A stretch of 9,031 bases of DNA from Candidatus Altarchaeales archaeon (GCA_014729705.1 WJJK01000225.1:1-9031), one strand, 5' to 3'; numbered from the stretch's first letter, positions 1 to 5,870 are shown. Notes: generated by a model from the letters alone, not told the origin. Made by a program: numbers and translations.

Positions 1-2
1 CT

Positions 3-452
3 ATCCGTGATCAGTACGGCGGTATCGTAGCCGACGGGGTGGACGCCATGACCCGGCGAGAGGAGGAGACCTACAACCAGTACATCGAGCGCTGTCTCTC
101 GCACCCCATCGGACTCGAGGTGAAGGAAGCCGACGTCCACGACAACATGGATCCCACGAGGTTCCATCCGGATGTCCCCGTGGGTCGCTACGTGAAGACG
201 CTGGAGAGAATCCGAGTCTGGAAAGCGGTCCGCGGGAATTTCCGGCGCGACGCCCGAAGGGAAGGAAGGGAAGCCATGAGAGAAGCCACGCAACAGGAAC
301 TGCGGGAGCACTGCCGACAACTCGGCATGAGTGAAGAGGCTCTTGCGGAGATCGAAGAGATTCCGCAGGAGGTTCTTCTCGTGAGATCTCGCCCTCTCAC
401 CGAGGCTGAGAAGGAGTATGCCCGGCATATTCCTCGGAGAAAGAAGACATGA
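3..452 (+). CDS. Hypothetical charged protein, 5' end outside window
   Basis: The frame is open from the first complete codon at base 3 and ends at the TGA at 450-452. No stop lies upstream inside the window, so the true start is probably outside it; a GTG at 39 and an ATG at 48 are internal alternatives, neither with a convincing ribosome-binding site. The visible part is hydrophilic and rich in Arg and Glu, with no signal peptide or membrane segment. The second half (about residues 70-140 of the visible part) looks like charged alpha helix, including the stretch REGREAMREATQQELREHC. The C-terminus is basic (RRKKT). I do not recognise a family. The stop overlaps the next start (ATGA at 449), so the two are probably translated together. 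Confidence 0.7.
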   Translation: MRDQYGGIVADGVDAMTRREEETYNQYIERCLSHPIGLEVKEADVHDNMDPTRFHPDVPVGRYVKTLERIRVWKAVRGNFRRDARREGREAMREATQQELREHCRQLGMSEEALAEIEEIPQEVLLVRSRPLTEAEKEYARHIPRRKKT

Positions 453-586
453 GCATGCCCGTAGGAGGCGACGTCCCGGACGTGATCCAAGCCATCCACG
501 AGAAGCACAAGGAGACGCTCCAAAAGATCTCTGAAGCGAAGGAGTTGCGAGGGAAGCTCCTCCAAGGAAAGGAGAGGATGGTATGA
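449..586 (+). CDS. Small hypothetical protein, 45 aa, N-terminus duplicated in a later gene
   Basis: ATG at 449 overlaps the upstream TGA, and GGAGAAAG lies just before it, so the start is well placed. The product begins MSMPVGGDVPDVIQAIHEKH, and its first 23 residues match the first 23 residues of the gene at 753 in 20 positions. After about residue 25 the two diverge; this one ends in a short Lys/Arg/Glu-rich tail. It may be a short paralogue, or the remnant of a longer one that lost its C-terminal part. Function unknown. The stop overlaps the next ATG (ATGA at 583). Confidence 0.6.
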   Translation: MSMPVGGDVPDVIQAIHEKHKETLQKISEAKELRGKLLQGKERMV

Positions 587-756
587 TACGAGCAGCCGTT
601 CTGGTGGGAGGCCTCATCCTGAAGGAGGTGGCGGAACACATGATCATCCACTGGATGGCAACCAAGTTTCAGCAACACCGTCAGGAGAGTCTGCGCCAGC
701 GCCTGAAGGATCAGGGGTGGCTCGACTCCATGATCGACAAGCTGGAGAAGTCATGA
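583..756 (+). CDS. Small hypothetical protein, 57 aa
   Basis: ATG at 583 overlaps the upstream TGA, with GGAAAGGAGAGG just upstream as ribosome-binding site. The product has a mildly hydrophobic first 13 residues (MIRAAVLVGGLIL) followed by an amphipathic, charged helix rich in Gln, Arg and Lys. The hydrophobic part is short for a membrane anchor, so membrane association is uncertain. It ends at the TGA at 754-756, overlapping the ATG at 753. The unbroken chain of ATGA overlaps on both sides argues that this short ORF is real. No family recognised. Confidence 0.55.
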   Translation: MIRAAVLVGGLILKEVAEHMIIHWMATKFQQHRQESLRQRLKDQGWLDSMIDKLEKS

Positions 757-821
757 GCACACCCGTGGAGGGAGATGTCCCCGACGTTATCCAAGCCATC
801 CACGATAAGCACAAGGAAACG
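753..821 (+). repeat. Diverged direct repeat of 449-517
   Basis: These 69 bases encode the same N-terminal module as 449-517. The two copies differ mainly at third codon positions (for example GAC/GAT, CCG/CCC, GTG/GTT, GAG/GAA), with amino-acid changes at residues 3, 6 and 18 only. This looks like an old gene duplication held under protein-level constraint rather than a recent DNA repeat. Confidence 0.75.
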
Positions 822-1070
822 GTGCTGGCAGCCGTCGCCGGAGATGAGGTATACGAAGCAAACCTCTGGTTGGCCGTGGGGTACTTCGTCCACGGCGCCG
901 GGCGGTGGCGCAAGAAGGATCTGGTTCTCAGCCAGGACCAGTGGCTGGATCTGCTCATCCGCACTGGCAGGAATCCCAACCTCGTGAACATCCTTCCCCA
1001 GCTGGAGCGGGAGACAAAAGAGGATACGGATCCTTTTGGTAAAAAGGATCCGCATGGAGGACGACCATGA
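753..1070 (+). CDS. Hypothetical protein, 105 aa, with duplicated N-terminal module
   Basis: ATG at 753 overlaps the upstream TGA and is preceded by GGAGAAG. An in-frame GTG further upstream (717) is rejected because it lies inside the previous gene and because residue 1 here aligns with the start of the paralogue at 449. Residues 1-23 (MSTPVEGDVPDVIQAIHDKH and the next three) are nearly identical to that paralogue. The unique part contains a Trp/Tyr-rich segment (about residues 30-48, ANLWLAVGYFVHGAGRW) and a Leu-rich helical region. Function unknown. The last codons form a perfect inverted repeat (1027-1052), and the stop overlaps the next ATG at 1067. Confidence 0.7.
   Translation: MSTPVEGDVPDVIQAIHDKHKETVLAAVAGDEVYEANLWLAVGYFVHGAGRWRKKDLVLSQDQWLDLLIRTGRNPNLVNILPQLERETKEDTDPFGKKDPHGGRP
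1027..1052 (+). promoter_or_regulatory. Perfect 11-bp inverted repeat just before a start codon
   Basis: CGGATCCTTTT (1027-1037) and AAAAGGATCCG (1042-1052) are exact reverse complements around a GGTA loop. The hairpin lies in the last codons of the upstream gene, and the GGAGG ribosome-binding site and ATG (1067) of the next gene follow within 15 bases. It could modulate re-initiation on the next gene or act as an mRNA processing site. It lacks a downstream U-run, so it is unlikely to be a simple terminator. Confidence 0.5.
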
Positions 1071-1264
1071 GTGTAAATGGGGACAATGACCATCCCTGGG
1101 AATGCGATGCATGTGGGGGCGCAGGGCAAGCTCTGAGTGGCCCTTGCATGTGTGGAGGCAGCGGACTAGCCGTCGATGCCGTTCGCTACCTCCGAGAACG
1201 TGTATACTGTCTAGAGCAAGAAATCGAGAAGCTGGAAGCCAACAAGGAAAAGGCCTCCACGTAG
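1067..1264 (+). CDS. Small DnaJ-type zinc-knuckle protein, 65 aa
   Basis: ATG at 1067 follows GGAGG at a good distance. Residues 13-20 read CDACGGAG and residues 27-33 read CMCGGSG, which resembles half of the CxxCxGxG zinc-binding module of DnaJ; the second knuckle is shortened to CxC. Cys13, Cys16, Cys27 and Cys29 are the likely zinc ligands. The C-terminal half is a charged, probably coiled-coil helix (YLRERVYCLEQEIEKLEANK). There is no J domain. Small stand-alone DnaJ-like zinc proteins are common in phage genomes and usually uncharacterised; a protein- or nucleic-acid-contacting role is only a guess. Confidence 0.7.
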   Translation: MSVNGDNDHPWECDACGGAGQALSGPCMCGGSGLAVDAVRYLRERVYCLEQEIEKLEANKEKAST

Positions 1265-1274
1265 GAAAAAAAGA

Positions 1275-1487
1275 ATGAAAACCGTAATACTGATGGCCCT
1301 AGTTACAGTGGCCCTGAAGGCCATTCTCGGTTTCCGCTTCCCTTGGGAAGTATGCGCCTGCTGCGGCAAGAAAATGGGAGAACATGGGACCGAAGAGGCC
1401 GACCTCGCCCTGGCCCTGGAGCGACTCGCAGATCCCAACATGGAGACGAAGACGCAGAAGGAGGTCGAGCGCGAACTCCTCGGGTGA
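1275..1487 (+). CDS. Small membrane-anchored Cys-rich protein with antitoxin-like tail, 70 aa
   Basis: ATG at 1275 follows an A/G-rich ribosome-binding site (AGGAAAAAAAG). Residues 3-20 are hydrophobic and could be a signal or membrane anchor. A Cys cluster follows (CACCGKK, residues 27-33; Cys27, Cys29, Cys30, with His37 nearby). The last 22 residues (RLADPNMETKTQKEVERELL) resemble, from memory, the C-terminal tails of RelB/Phd-type antitoxins, where a DPN-like segment is followed by EVxxEL. The gene directly before a RelE-like fragment (start 1500) would be the expected antitoxin position, but the N-terminal half is not antitoxin-like. A fusion or chance similarity are both possible. Confidence 0.55.
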   Translation: MKTVILMALVTVALKAILGFRFPWEVCACCGKKMGEHGTEEADLALALERLADPNMETKTQKEVERELLG

Positions 1488-1499
1488 CGGGAGGGAAGC

Positions 1500-1651
1500 G
1501 TGTACTCCGTCGAGTGGAACACGAAGGCGCTCAAAGAGCTACGGGCTCTTGAGAAGAAGGAACAGCAGAGGATTCTGGAGCGATTTCTGCCCGGAGAAAA
1601 TCTCTGAAAAGAGGTTCCTGCCGGGTGGTTCTCATTGATGTGCGGTCTTGA
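1500..1651 (+). pseudogene. Truncated RelE/ParE-type toxin remnant
   Basis: A GTG at 1500 behind GGGAGGG opens a 35-codon frame ending at TGA 1605-1607. Its product VYSVEWNTKALKELRALEKK and the following QQRILERF match the N-terminal strand and two helices of RelE/ParE ribonuclease toxins. The family is usually about 85-95 aa, so more than half is missing. In another frame, 1619-1651 reads CRVVLIDVRS and stops, resembling the C-terminal strand (VVLxDVxH) of the same fold. The simplest explanation is an internal deletion plus frameshift that inactivated the toxin. Expression of the short N-terminal peptide cannot be excluded. Confidence 0.5.
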
Positions 1652-1754
1652 TTGAACAAAAGATTTCCTATCGCAGCGTCCGGTGGGAAGTACCATAATA
1701 GTCCCCTCCTTTCCTGAACACTCTTGGATGGGAACATCCAGCAGGAGAAACAAC

Positions 1755-2150
1755 ATGTCCGTTCGACTACTTCTTTCGCTTTCTCTTCTGTTTTTGGTGG
1801 GGTGTGCTTCCGTTCCTCAGCGTATGCCGGCTGAGGAAGCCGTGCAGGTTCTGGATGCCCTGAACCGAGTGCGCACTTCCTGCCGGGCCACCCACCTGAA
1901 CTTCCAGAAGGGAATCTCCCCAGTGGATTGCCGTTGGAGTGAGCGCAGCGATCTGCTGATGAGCTTTCCCAACAAGGAGCTCTTTCTGGAGAACCAGGAA
2001 GGTGTCTCCGACTTCATCTCTTCCTGGTGCCAGACCCACCACCTGGCTGTCGGGAGGCACCCCATGATCCAGTTCGTCATCAGAGAAGAGGGTTTTTCTC
2101 GAGGACTGAAGTGCAAGGAGCTCGTGAAACTCCTCGAAGGAGAAAACTGA
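1755..2150 (+). CDS. Small lipoprotein, 131 aa
   Basis: ATG at 1755 is chosen because AGGAGAAA lies just upstream and because the residues that follow form a signal peptide: MSVRLLLSLSLLFLVGC, with lipobox LVGC and the lipidated Cys at position 17. An in-frame ATG at 1683 would bury this signal and is rejected. The mature part is hydrophilic and has three more cysteines (Cys42, Cys57 and one in the SSWCQTHH segment, plus a late LKCKEL), so disulphides in the periplasm are possible. I do not recognise a family. Lipoproteins of this size in phages can be spanins or superinfection-exclusion proteins, but no holin, lysin or partner spanin is nearby. A GGATG-GGAA-CATCC hairpin sits at 1726-1739, directly before the ribosome-binding site. 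Confidence 0.75.
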   Translation: MSVRLLLSLSLLFLVGCASVPQRMPAEEAVQVLDALNRVRTSCRATHLNFQKGISPVDCRWSERSDLLMSFPNKELFLENQEGVSDFISSWCQTHHLAVGRHPMIQFVIREEGFSRGLKCKELVKLLEGEN

Positions 2151-2157
2151 GAGACTC

Positions 2158-2544
2158 ATGGCCCAAAGAGAGTTCGACAAGCAGCTGGCTGCAACCCTCT
2201 GGGAGCGCATCCAGCTGTCCACCAGCAACCACCGTCTCTATCCCAAGCAACAGCAGGGAGGCGTGCTCTTCGTGGGCTACGCCGACTTCACCGTCTCTCT
2301 GGACGGGATTCCTCTGCTGTGTCTGCCAGGGAACAGTATCAAGCTCATGGGAGACCAGCTCCACTTCGATCCCAAGGCCGAGAAGGCTCGAGATGGAAGC
2401 CCGCGCTGGTTCCCTCTGTGGTTCCCGGTGTCAGGAGAGGTCCGGGCGGTGCTCACCGAGAAACTCAAGGTCGAGGAACGCATCGTCGAGATGTGCCACG
2501 ATGCTGTGGCCCAGGTGAACCAAGCAGCTGCTTACAACTCGTAA
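2158..2544 (+). CDS. Hypothetical protein, 128 aa, weakly SpoVG-like
   Basis: ATG at 2158 lies 7 bases after the lipoprotein stop; AAGGAG upstream is somewhat distant, with a nearer GAGAG. The protein is soluble. After a Gln-rich segment it has beta-strand-like stretches (GVLFVGYADFTVSLDGIPLL), then a strand ending in FPLWFPVSGEVR and a closing charged helix. The order of strand, strand, FxxxP-containing strand and helix recalls the SpoVG fold, a small nucleic-acid-binding family, but the match is weak and made from memory. Treat the function as unknown. It probably belongs to the same operon as the flanking genes. Confidence 0.7.
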   Translation: MAQREFDKQLAATLWERIQLSTSNHRLYPKQQQGGVLFVGYADFTVSLDGIPLLCLPGNSIKLMGDQLHFDPKAEKARDGSPRWFPLWFPVSGEVRAVLTEKLKVEERIVEMCHDAVAQVNQAAAYNS

Positions 2545-2562
2545 CAGCAGAAAGGTAAATAA

Positions 2563-3039
2563 ATGAAGCGGATCCAGATTCTCAAGCGCCTGAAGAAGAT
2601 CAGCCCGGGAGCAGCTATCGAGCTTCTGGGGATCCTGCTGGTAGCAGTCGCCGCGGTGGGATTTCTCGTTCTTTCTTTCGAGGCCCGGGGAGCCGATTTC
2701 TACCAGTGGGAGACCGAAGCGGGCACTCTGGAGATCACCGACGATCCCAAGCGCATCCCCGAGAGCTTCCGCGAGAGCGCCCAGGAACGCTCCTTCGAGG
2801 AGCTGGACGGAGTTCGCTGGACTCCGGTCCAGAAGGAGACTCCTCTGCACATTCCCACTCCAGTGGTCGTGGAGAAGAATCCTCACCGGGAGGAGACCTG
2901 CGACGGACCCGTGCGCTTTCTGGAGAGTGAGTGGCGCCAGTTCGACGACCGCACCAAGCAGGTCTTCATCGTGCGAGATGAGTGCGGAAACGTGATCCTG
3001 GAGAGCTTCTCCTGGCCCGAGCTGCAGATCAACCGGTGA
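2563..3039 (+). CDS. Membrane-anchored DUF4124-like protein, 158 aa
   Basis: ATG at 2563 follows AAAGG. After a basic N-terminus (MKRIQILKRLKK) there is one hydrophobic segment at about residues 17-38, so the C-terminal part is probably periplasmic. Directly after it comes FYQWETEAGTLEITDDPKRI (residues 46-65), which follows the pattern of DUF4124 domains (YxWxDxxGxxxxTDDPxxIP). DUF4124 proteins are envelope proteins of mostly diderm bacteria with no well-defined function. Two cysteines further on (EETCDGP and DECGN) could form a disulphide. This supports an envelope-linked role and a diderm host; the mobile-element context is unusual for the family. Confidence 0.75.
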   Translation: MKRIQILKRLKKISPGAAIELLGILLVAVAAVGFLVLSFEARGADFYQWETEAGTLEITDDPKRIPESFRESAQERSFEELDGVRWTPVQKETPLHIPTPVVVEKNPHREETCDGPVRFLESEWRQFDDRTKQVFIVRDECGNVILESFSWPELQINR

Positions 3040-3049
3040 GGAGGACTTC

Positions 3050-3463
3050 ATGGGAGACGTCTTCGACATCAATGACCACCCAGGCTTCAAGCCCCCGCCG
3101 GAAGATCTCTCCGGCGAGGATCTGAACTGGGAGGTCCCTCTCCTCCCTGAAAAGGAAGAGGAGCCGCCCCCGCTACCCAAGGGGCCTACAGAGACAGGGC
3201 GGAGATACTGTTCTCTCTGCCGTTATCGGCAGGACGAGAGACCCTGGTGGAGGAGGCTTCTGGCGAGAGCCAAGCCTTCCGACTACCTGTGCCTGCGTTT
3301 CGAGCGTACTCCCGTGATTCACCCCGTGACTCAGGAGATCACCTACTTCAGAAACTCCCTTCCCATTCCTGGCGCCCCTCTCTTCACCGAAGAGAAGTAC
3401 CGTCGGTGCGAGGAGATCAACCAGGATGGTAAATGTAGCGAGTACGCTCCTCCGGAGAAGTGA
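3050..3463 (+). CDS. Cys-rich probable metal-binding protein, 137 aa
   Basis: ATG at 3050 follows GAGGAGG at good spacing, 10 bases after the previous stop. Residues 1-50 are acidic and Pro-rich (EKEEEPPPLPKG), probably disordered. A compact C-terminal domain follows with CSLC (Cys54, Cys57), Cys81, Cys120 and Cys129 (CEEINQDGKC), a pattern suggesting a zinc or iron-sulphur site. No transmembrane segment. I do not recognise a named family. It closes this operon: a terminator-like hairpin lies about 20 bases after the stop. Confidence 0.75.
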   Translation: MGDVFDINDHPGFKPPPEDLSGEDLNWEVPLLPEKEEEPPPLPKGPTETGRRYCSLCRYRQDERPWWRRLLARAKPSDYLCLRFERTPVIHPVTQEITYFRNSLPIPGAPLFTEEKYRRCEEINQDGKCSEYAPPEK

Positions 3464-3483
3464 CATCGGAAGTAGGGATCTCT

Positions 3484-3510
3484 GGAGAGAAGGTAGTCTC
3501 CGCATTTTTT
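3484..3510 (+). terminator. Rho-independent terminator
   Basis: GGAGA (3484-3488) pairs with TCTCC (3497-3501), followed by GCA and six to seven T residues (3504-3510). The stem is short, but the U-run and the position right after the last gene of the 1755-3463 cluster fit a terminator. Confidence 0.6.
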
Positions 3511-3520
3511 GGTAGATTTT

Positions 3521-3671
3521 CTTTCGTGATTAGTTCCTCACGAAAGGGGCTTGGGAGGGTCCCAGGCCCCGCCCTTTAGCTGCATACCAAGGTGGTAGCA
3601 GCCAGAAGACCGTAAGGTCCTCATCCCCGAGGCTTTCTCTCCGGGAAAGTCTCACCAGTCCATCAGGAGAA
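3521..3671 (+). promoter_or_regulatory. Hairpin-rich leader / candidate structured RNA
   Basis: This gene-free stretch contains a run of separate stem-loops: CTTTCGTG/CACGAAAG (3521-3528 with 3539-3546); GGGGCTTGGGA/TCCCAGGCCCC around a GGG loop (3546-3556 with 3560-3570, one G-U pair); GCTGC-TACC/GGTA-GCAGC with one bulged base (3579-3588 with 3594-3602); GACC-GTAA-GGTC, a GNRA-type tetraloop (3608-3619); and CTTTC/GAAAG near 3634-3650. The ribosome-binding site AGGAGAAA for the next gene follows. I cannot match it to a known riboswitch, and it is not a tRNA. It could be a long structured 5' leader, a separate small RNA, or a terminator followed by a leader. Confidence 0.45.
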
Positions 3672-4139
3672 ATGACAGTGTCGGAAAAGACCTATCAAAT
3701 CAGCCGCGATTCCCACAACCGCCTGTGCGCGCAGGTGGTCGAGGGAATCACCGTCGGAATCAAGATGCACAGTCCGACTTCCCCCCGGGTGCTCGACCGA
3801 GGGGAGCACGGCTACGCCGTCGTGGACGTCGAGACCCCGCTCGGTCCGCTCCGGATTCGGGACATCAAGATCTTCTGGAGCCAGCGCCGGGAGGATTTCT
3901 TCGTGCGCTGGCCTCAGTGGGAGACCGGCCTGATCCGCCGGGACGGGCACCGGGAGCGGCTGGACGTGGCAGGTCCCTGGGACCAGGCTACCCGGCGGGA
4001 CTTCTCCGAGCGGATCCTGGCTCTCTTCCGCCAGATCAAGGCCGAGGCCGAGTTGGGTACCATCGGGAGGAGCCACCGAGAGGACCTGGAGAAGCTGAAG
4101 AGCAAGCTGGAGAGCGACGGTCCCGCCGCCGAGGCGTAG
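3672..4139 (+). CDS. Hypothetical soluble protein, 155 aa, own transcription unit
   Basis: ATG at 3672 sits right after AGGAGAAA. The protein is soluble and strongly biased to G/C-ending codons compared with the AT-richer neighbours at 4215-4912. It has beta-rich sequence (residues 20-80, for example VVDVETPLGPLRIRDIKIFW and FFVRWPQWETG) and a C-terminal amphipathic helical region (about residues 110-155). The strand with FxVxxP-like spacing before a closing helix is again slightly reminiscent of SpoVG, but not enough to name it. Flanked by a long structured leader and a strong hairpin, it looks like an independently and perhaps highly expressed gene. Function unknown. Confidence 0.8.
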   Translation: MTVSEKTYQISRDSHNRLCAQVVEGITVGIKMHSPTSPRVLDRGEHGYAVVDVETPLGPLRIRDIKIFWSQRREDFFVRWPQWETGLIRRDGHRERLDVAGPWDQATRRDFSERILALFRQIKAEAELGTIGRSHREDLEKLKSKLESDGPAAEA

Positions 4140-4163
4140 GCCGACCCCCAAGAAGGACAGACA

Positions 4164-4192
4164 GGGGAGGGCTCCCGAGTGGGGCCCTCCCC
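4164..4192 (+). terminator. Strong hairpin, probable terminator
   Basis: GGGGAGGGCTCC (4164-4175) pairs over its full length with GGGGCCCTCCCC (4181-4192), with one T-G pair and a CGAGT loop, 24 bases after the stop of the preceding gene. It lacks a clean U-run, so it may be a weaker terminator or an mRNA-stabilising 3' end. Confidence 0.6.
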
Positions 4193-4214
4193 TGGTCCGC
4201 GAAGGAGACCCAGT

Positions 4215-4442
4215 TTGGAACTGGTAGGAGAACTTCTCAGCGTAGAGAAGACGAAGGAAGGGCGGATCTATTTGGACTTCCAGTGTACCAACAAGGAAGT
4301 CTTTCGAGAGATTCTGGTCCCTCCGGCTCTACAACCGATCCCTACGGGACTCCTTCGCATCCGTGTCCATCGGCCATTTCTGACCGAAAAGGGAAGGCCC
4401 TCAAGGGAAATGGTCTTGTTGCAGCACGAGGTGCTGGAATGA
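4215..4442 (+). CDS. Hypothetical small protein, 75 aa, TTG start
   Basis: The frame is open from a GTG at 4179, but that codon lies inside the strong hairpin at 4164-4192 and has no ribosome-binding site. TTG at 4215 follows AAGGAGA by six bases and is the better start. The product is beta-rich and soluble, with basic and hydrophobic residues alternating (for example LLRIRVHRPFLTEKGR). No motif recognised. The stop overlaps the next start as ATGATGA, which supports translational coupling with the following gene. Codon use is less G/C-biased than in the flanking genes at 3672 and 4976. Confidence 0.6.
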   Translation: MELVGELLSVEKTKEGRIYLDFQCTNKEVFREILVPPALQPIPTGLLRIRVHRPFLTEKGRPSREMVLLQHEVLE

Positions 4443-4912
4443 TGAAACTGGACCCTCACTGGCGACAGTTCGCAGCGAGCCGTCGCGACGGAGATGTCTT
4501 CGTCAAGATGCCTCGCTCGAAAGCCAGAGGGCTGGCCCTGGTATGGTCAGTCCTTCAAGAGAAGCATCCCGAGCTGAAGGAGAAGGAAGATCTCAAGTCC
4601 TTCTTCGACTTTCTGGCTGGAGAAGAGGAAGCTGCTGCTCAAGCTTTCTTTCCTTCTGTCTTCTACCAGCAGGAACTCTCAGGATGTGAGAAGGATGCGT
4701 CCACCTTGCAGCTCCTCGAGGACAAAGATTCCACAGGACTGATCAAGGAACTGCGCTCCGCCCTGTTGAAGGGAATGAAGAACGATCCAGCGGTCGACTG
4801 GATCGCTCGAGTCGGTGGTCCCAAGAGAAACCGACTGAAGGATCTGGAGAAAGTTACGGATTCTCCAGATACCCCTATCATCGACCTGGAAGAACTATAC
4901 TCGTCTGACTGA
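4439..4912 (+). CDS. Hypothetical protein, 157 aa
   Basis: Two adjacent ATG codons (4439, 4442) overlap the previous stop; AGGTGCTGGA upstream is a weak ribosome-binding site, so coupling probably drives initiation. The reading frame is open far upstream (to 3725), but that part is antiparallel to codon periodicity of the 3672 gene and is a shadow. The product is soluble and mainly helical with acidic and aromatic segments (DLKSFFDFLAGEEEAAAQAF) and an acidic C-terminus (IIDLEELYSSD). I do not recognise a family. Confidence 0.75.
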   Translation: MMKLDPHWRQFAASRRDGDVFVKMPRSKARGLALVWSVLQEKHPELKEKEDLKSFFDFLAGEEEAAAQAFFPSVFYQQELSGCEKDASTLQLLEDKDSTGLIKELRSALLKGMKNDPAVDWIARVGGPKRNRLKDLEKVTDSPDTPIIDLEELYSSD

Positions 4913-4939
4913 ACTTGGCCAAGTCCCAGACACAGTGTC
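4913..4939 (+). promoter_or_regulatory. Paired palindromes upstream of the secreted-protein gene
   Basis: ACTTGGCCAAGT (4913-4924) is a perfect 12-bp palindrome, and GACAC-A-GTGTC (4929-4939) is a perfect 5-bp inverted repeat one turn later. They lie immediately after the previous stop and 37-62 bases before the ATG at 4976. A TATACT hexamer at 4896-4901 could be a -10 element placing a start site next to the palindrome, but no good -35 is visible. An operator or a small mRNA hairpin are both possible. Confidence 0.35.
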
Positions 4940-4975
4940 AAAGGGACGCATTCAGCTCGCAAGGAGAAAAGAGAA

Positions 4976-5779
4976 ATGCGCAAGCATCTCGTGACTTTGG
5001 TGGCCTTCGTGGCCATCCTCGGCCTGAGCACGACGGCTCTGGCTTTCGGTGACACCGTCAACAACGTGCAGGACAACTTCAGCCCCTCGGCTACCTCGGC
5101 CTCTGGTGCTCGCTCCGACGCCACGGGTCTCGGCGTGGGCATCGCCGATGGCGGCGACGCTCGCTCCAACAGCCGGGCTACGGGTGGTGACGCCACTTCG
5201 GGCTCGGCTTCGGGTGCCGCCGTGCTCGGTTCCGGGAACTCCCGGGTGGGACCGGTCGGAAACGGTACGCTCGAGGACGCGGTTTTCGGCAACAGCGCCA
5301 ATCGCAACACCAACGTGGGCCTGCAGGGGCAGCTGGGCGTCTTCTCTGATGAGACGACCAACGACCTGGACAACAGCAACACGGTGAGCACTTCGACGAC
5401 GACCTCGACTTCGCAGGGACAGGACCAGGGTCAGGGCCAGGAGCAGACCTCGGTCGGTGAAGTGGCTGTATCCAGCGACGACGACGTGAGCGTCGAGGGT
5501 GACAACGTGGAGTACGAGGCGCCGGACATCCCGGTGAACTCGGCTGCGCCGGTCTTCGCGGGTGCCTGCTCGCAGGGTGTCTCGGTCCAGACCTCCACCT
5601 TCGGTGGCTCCGCCGGTACCGGCAACCCGGTCTGCGACTACGTGGCCGTGGCTGGTGGGATGGTCGCCGCCGGTGAGCGGGACGAGGCCGTGCGCGTGCT
5701 GGGCAAGGCCGAGAAGGCCGCCGACTTCCGCTTCCGGATCGGCGTCCTCCGCTCGGTGCTGACCCTGGGTCTGCTCTAG
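4976..5779 (+). CDS. Secreted low-complexity Ser/Thr/Gly/Gln-rich protein, 267 aa
   Basis: ATG at 4976 follows AAGGAGAAAA. Residues 1-23 are a Sec signal peptide (basic MRKH, hydrophobic core, cleavage probably after ALA at 23). The mature protein opens with a Ser/Gly/Ala/Asp-rich region, then a Ser/Thr run (NTVSTSTTTSTS) and a Gln/Gly run (QGQDQGQGQEQ, near residues 147-157), then an acidic patch. The C-terminal 75 residues are more complex, with Cys198 and Cys220 (GACSQGVSVQ and NPVCDYVA), a likely disulphide. From memory this tail resembles secreted proteins found in some phages of diderm bacteria, which have a CxxxxxxxQ...G...C core followed by a helical repeat; this is a weak recollection. 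Codons are strongly G/C-biased, suggesting high expression. A role at the cell surface or in the virion is inference. Confidence 0.8.
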   Translation: MRKHLVTLVAFVAILGLSTTALAFGDTVNNVQDNFSPSATSASGARSDATGLGVGIADGGDARSNSRATGGDATSGSASGAAVLGSGNSRVGPVGNGTLEDAVFGNSANRNTNVGLQGQLGVFSDETTNDLDNSNTVSTSTTTSTSQGQDQGQGQEQTSVGEVAVSSDDDVSVEGDNVEYEAPDIPVNSAAPVFAGACSQGVSVQTSTFGGSAGTGNPVCDYVAVAGGMVAAGERDEAVRVLGKAEKAADFRFRIGVLRSVLTLGLL

Positions 5780-5812
5780 TCGGACCCCGCTTCGGTTGAT
5801 CTGATCCCGGGA

Positions 5813-5850
5813 GGGAGGGAGCCCCTCGTGTGAGGGGCCCCCTCCCTTTC
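5813..5850 (+). terminator. Strong hairpin terminator
   Basis: GGGAGGG-A-GCCCCTC (5813-5827) pairs with GAGGGGC-C-CCCTCCC (5832-5846) around a GTGT loop, with one internal mismatch, followed by TTTCCCTT. It separates the secreted-protein gene from the OmpA-family gene, which starts only 20 bases later. Confidence 0.8.
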
Positions 5851-5870
5851 CCTTGGCTGGAGAAAGACCC

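Noticed and set aside
1671..1699. Promoter before the lipoprotein gene (CATAAT at 1694-1699)
   Set aside because: No acceptable -35 hexamer at 16-18 bases; the hexamer alone is too common to call.
3546..3671. tRNA gene in the hairpin-rich region
   Set aside because: No T-loop GTTCGANNC sequence, no acceptor stem and no CCA-adjacent fold were found.
4179..4214. GTG start at 4179 for the 75-aa protein
   Set aside because: It lies in the terminator hairpin without a ribosome-binding site; TTG at 4215 has AAGGAGA.
3725..4438. A long open frame reading into the gene at 4439, giving a 395-residue product
   Set aside because: The first part is Arg/Gly/Pro-rich shadow sequence of the 3672 gene and crosses a strong hairpin. 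The gene at 4439 starts with overlapping ATG codons at the previous stop.
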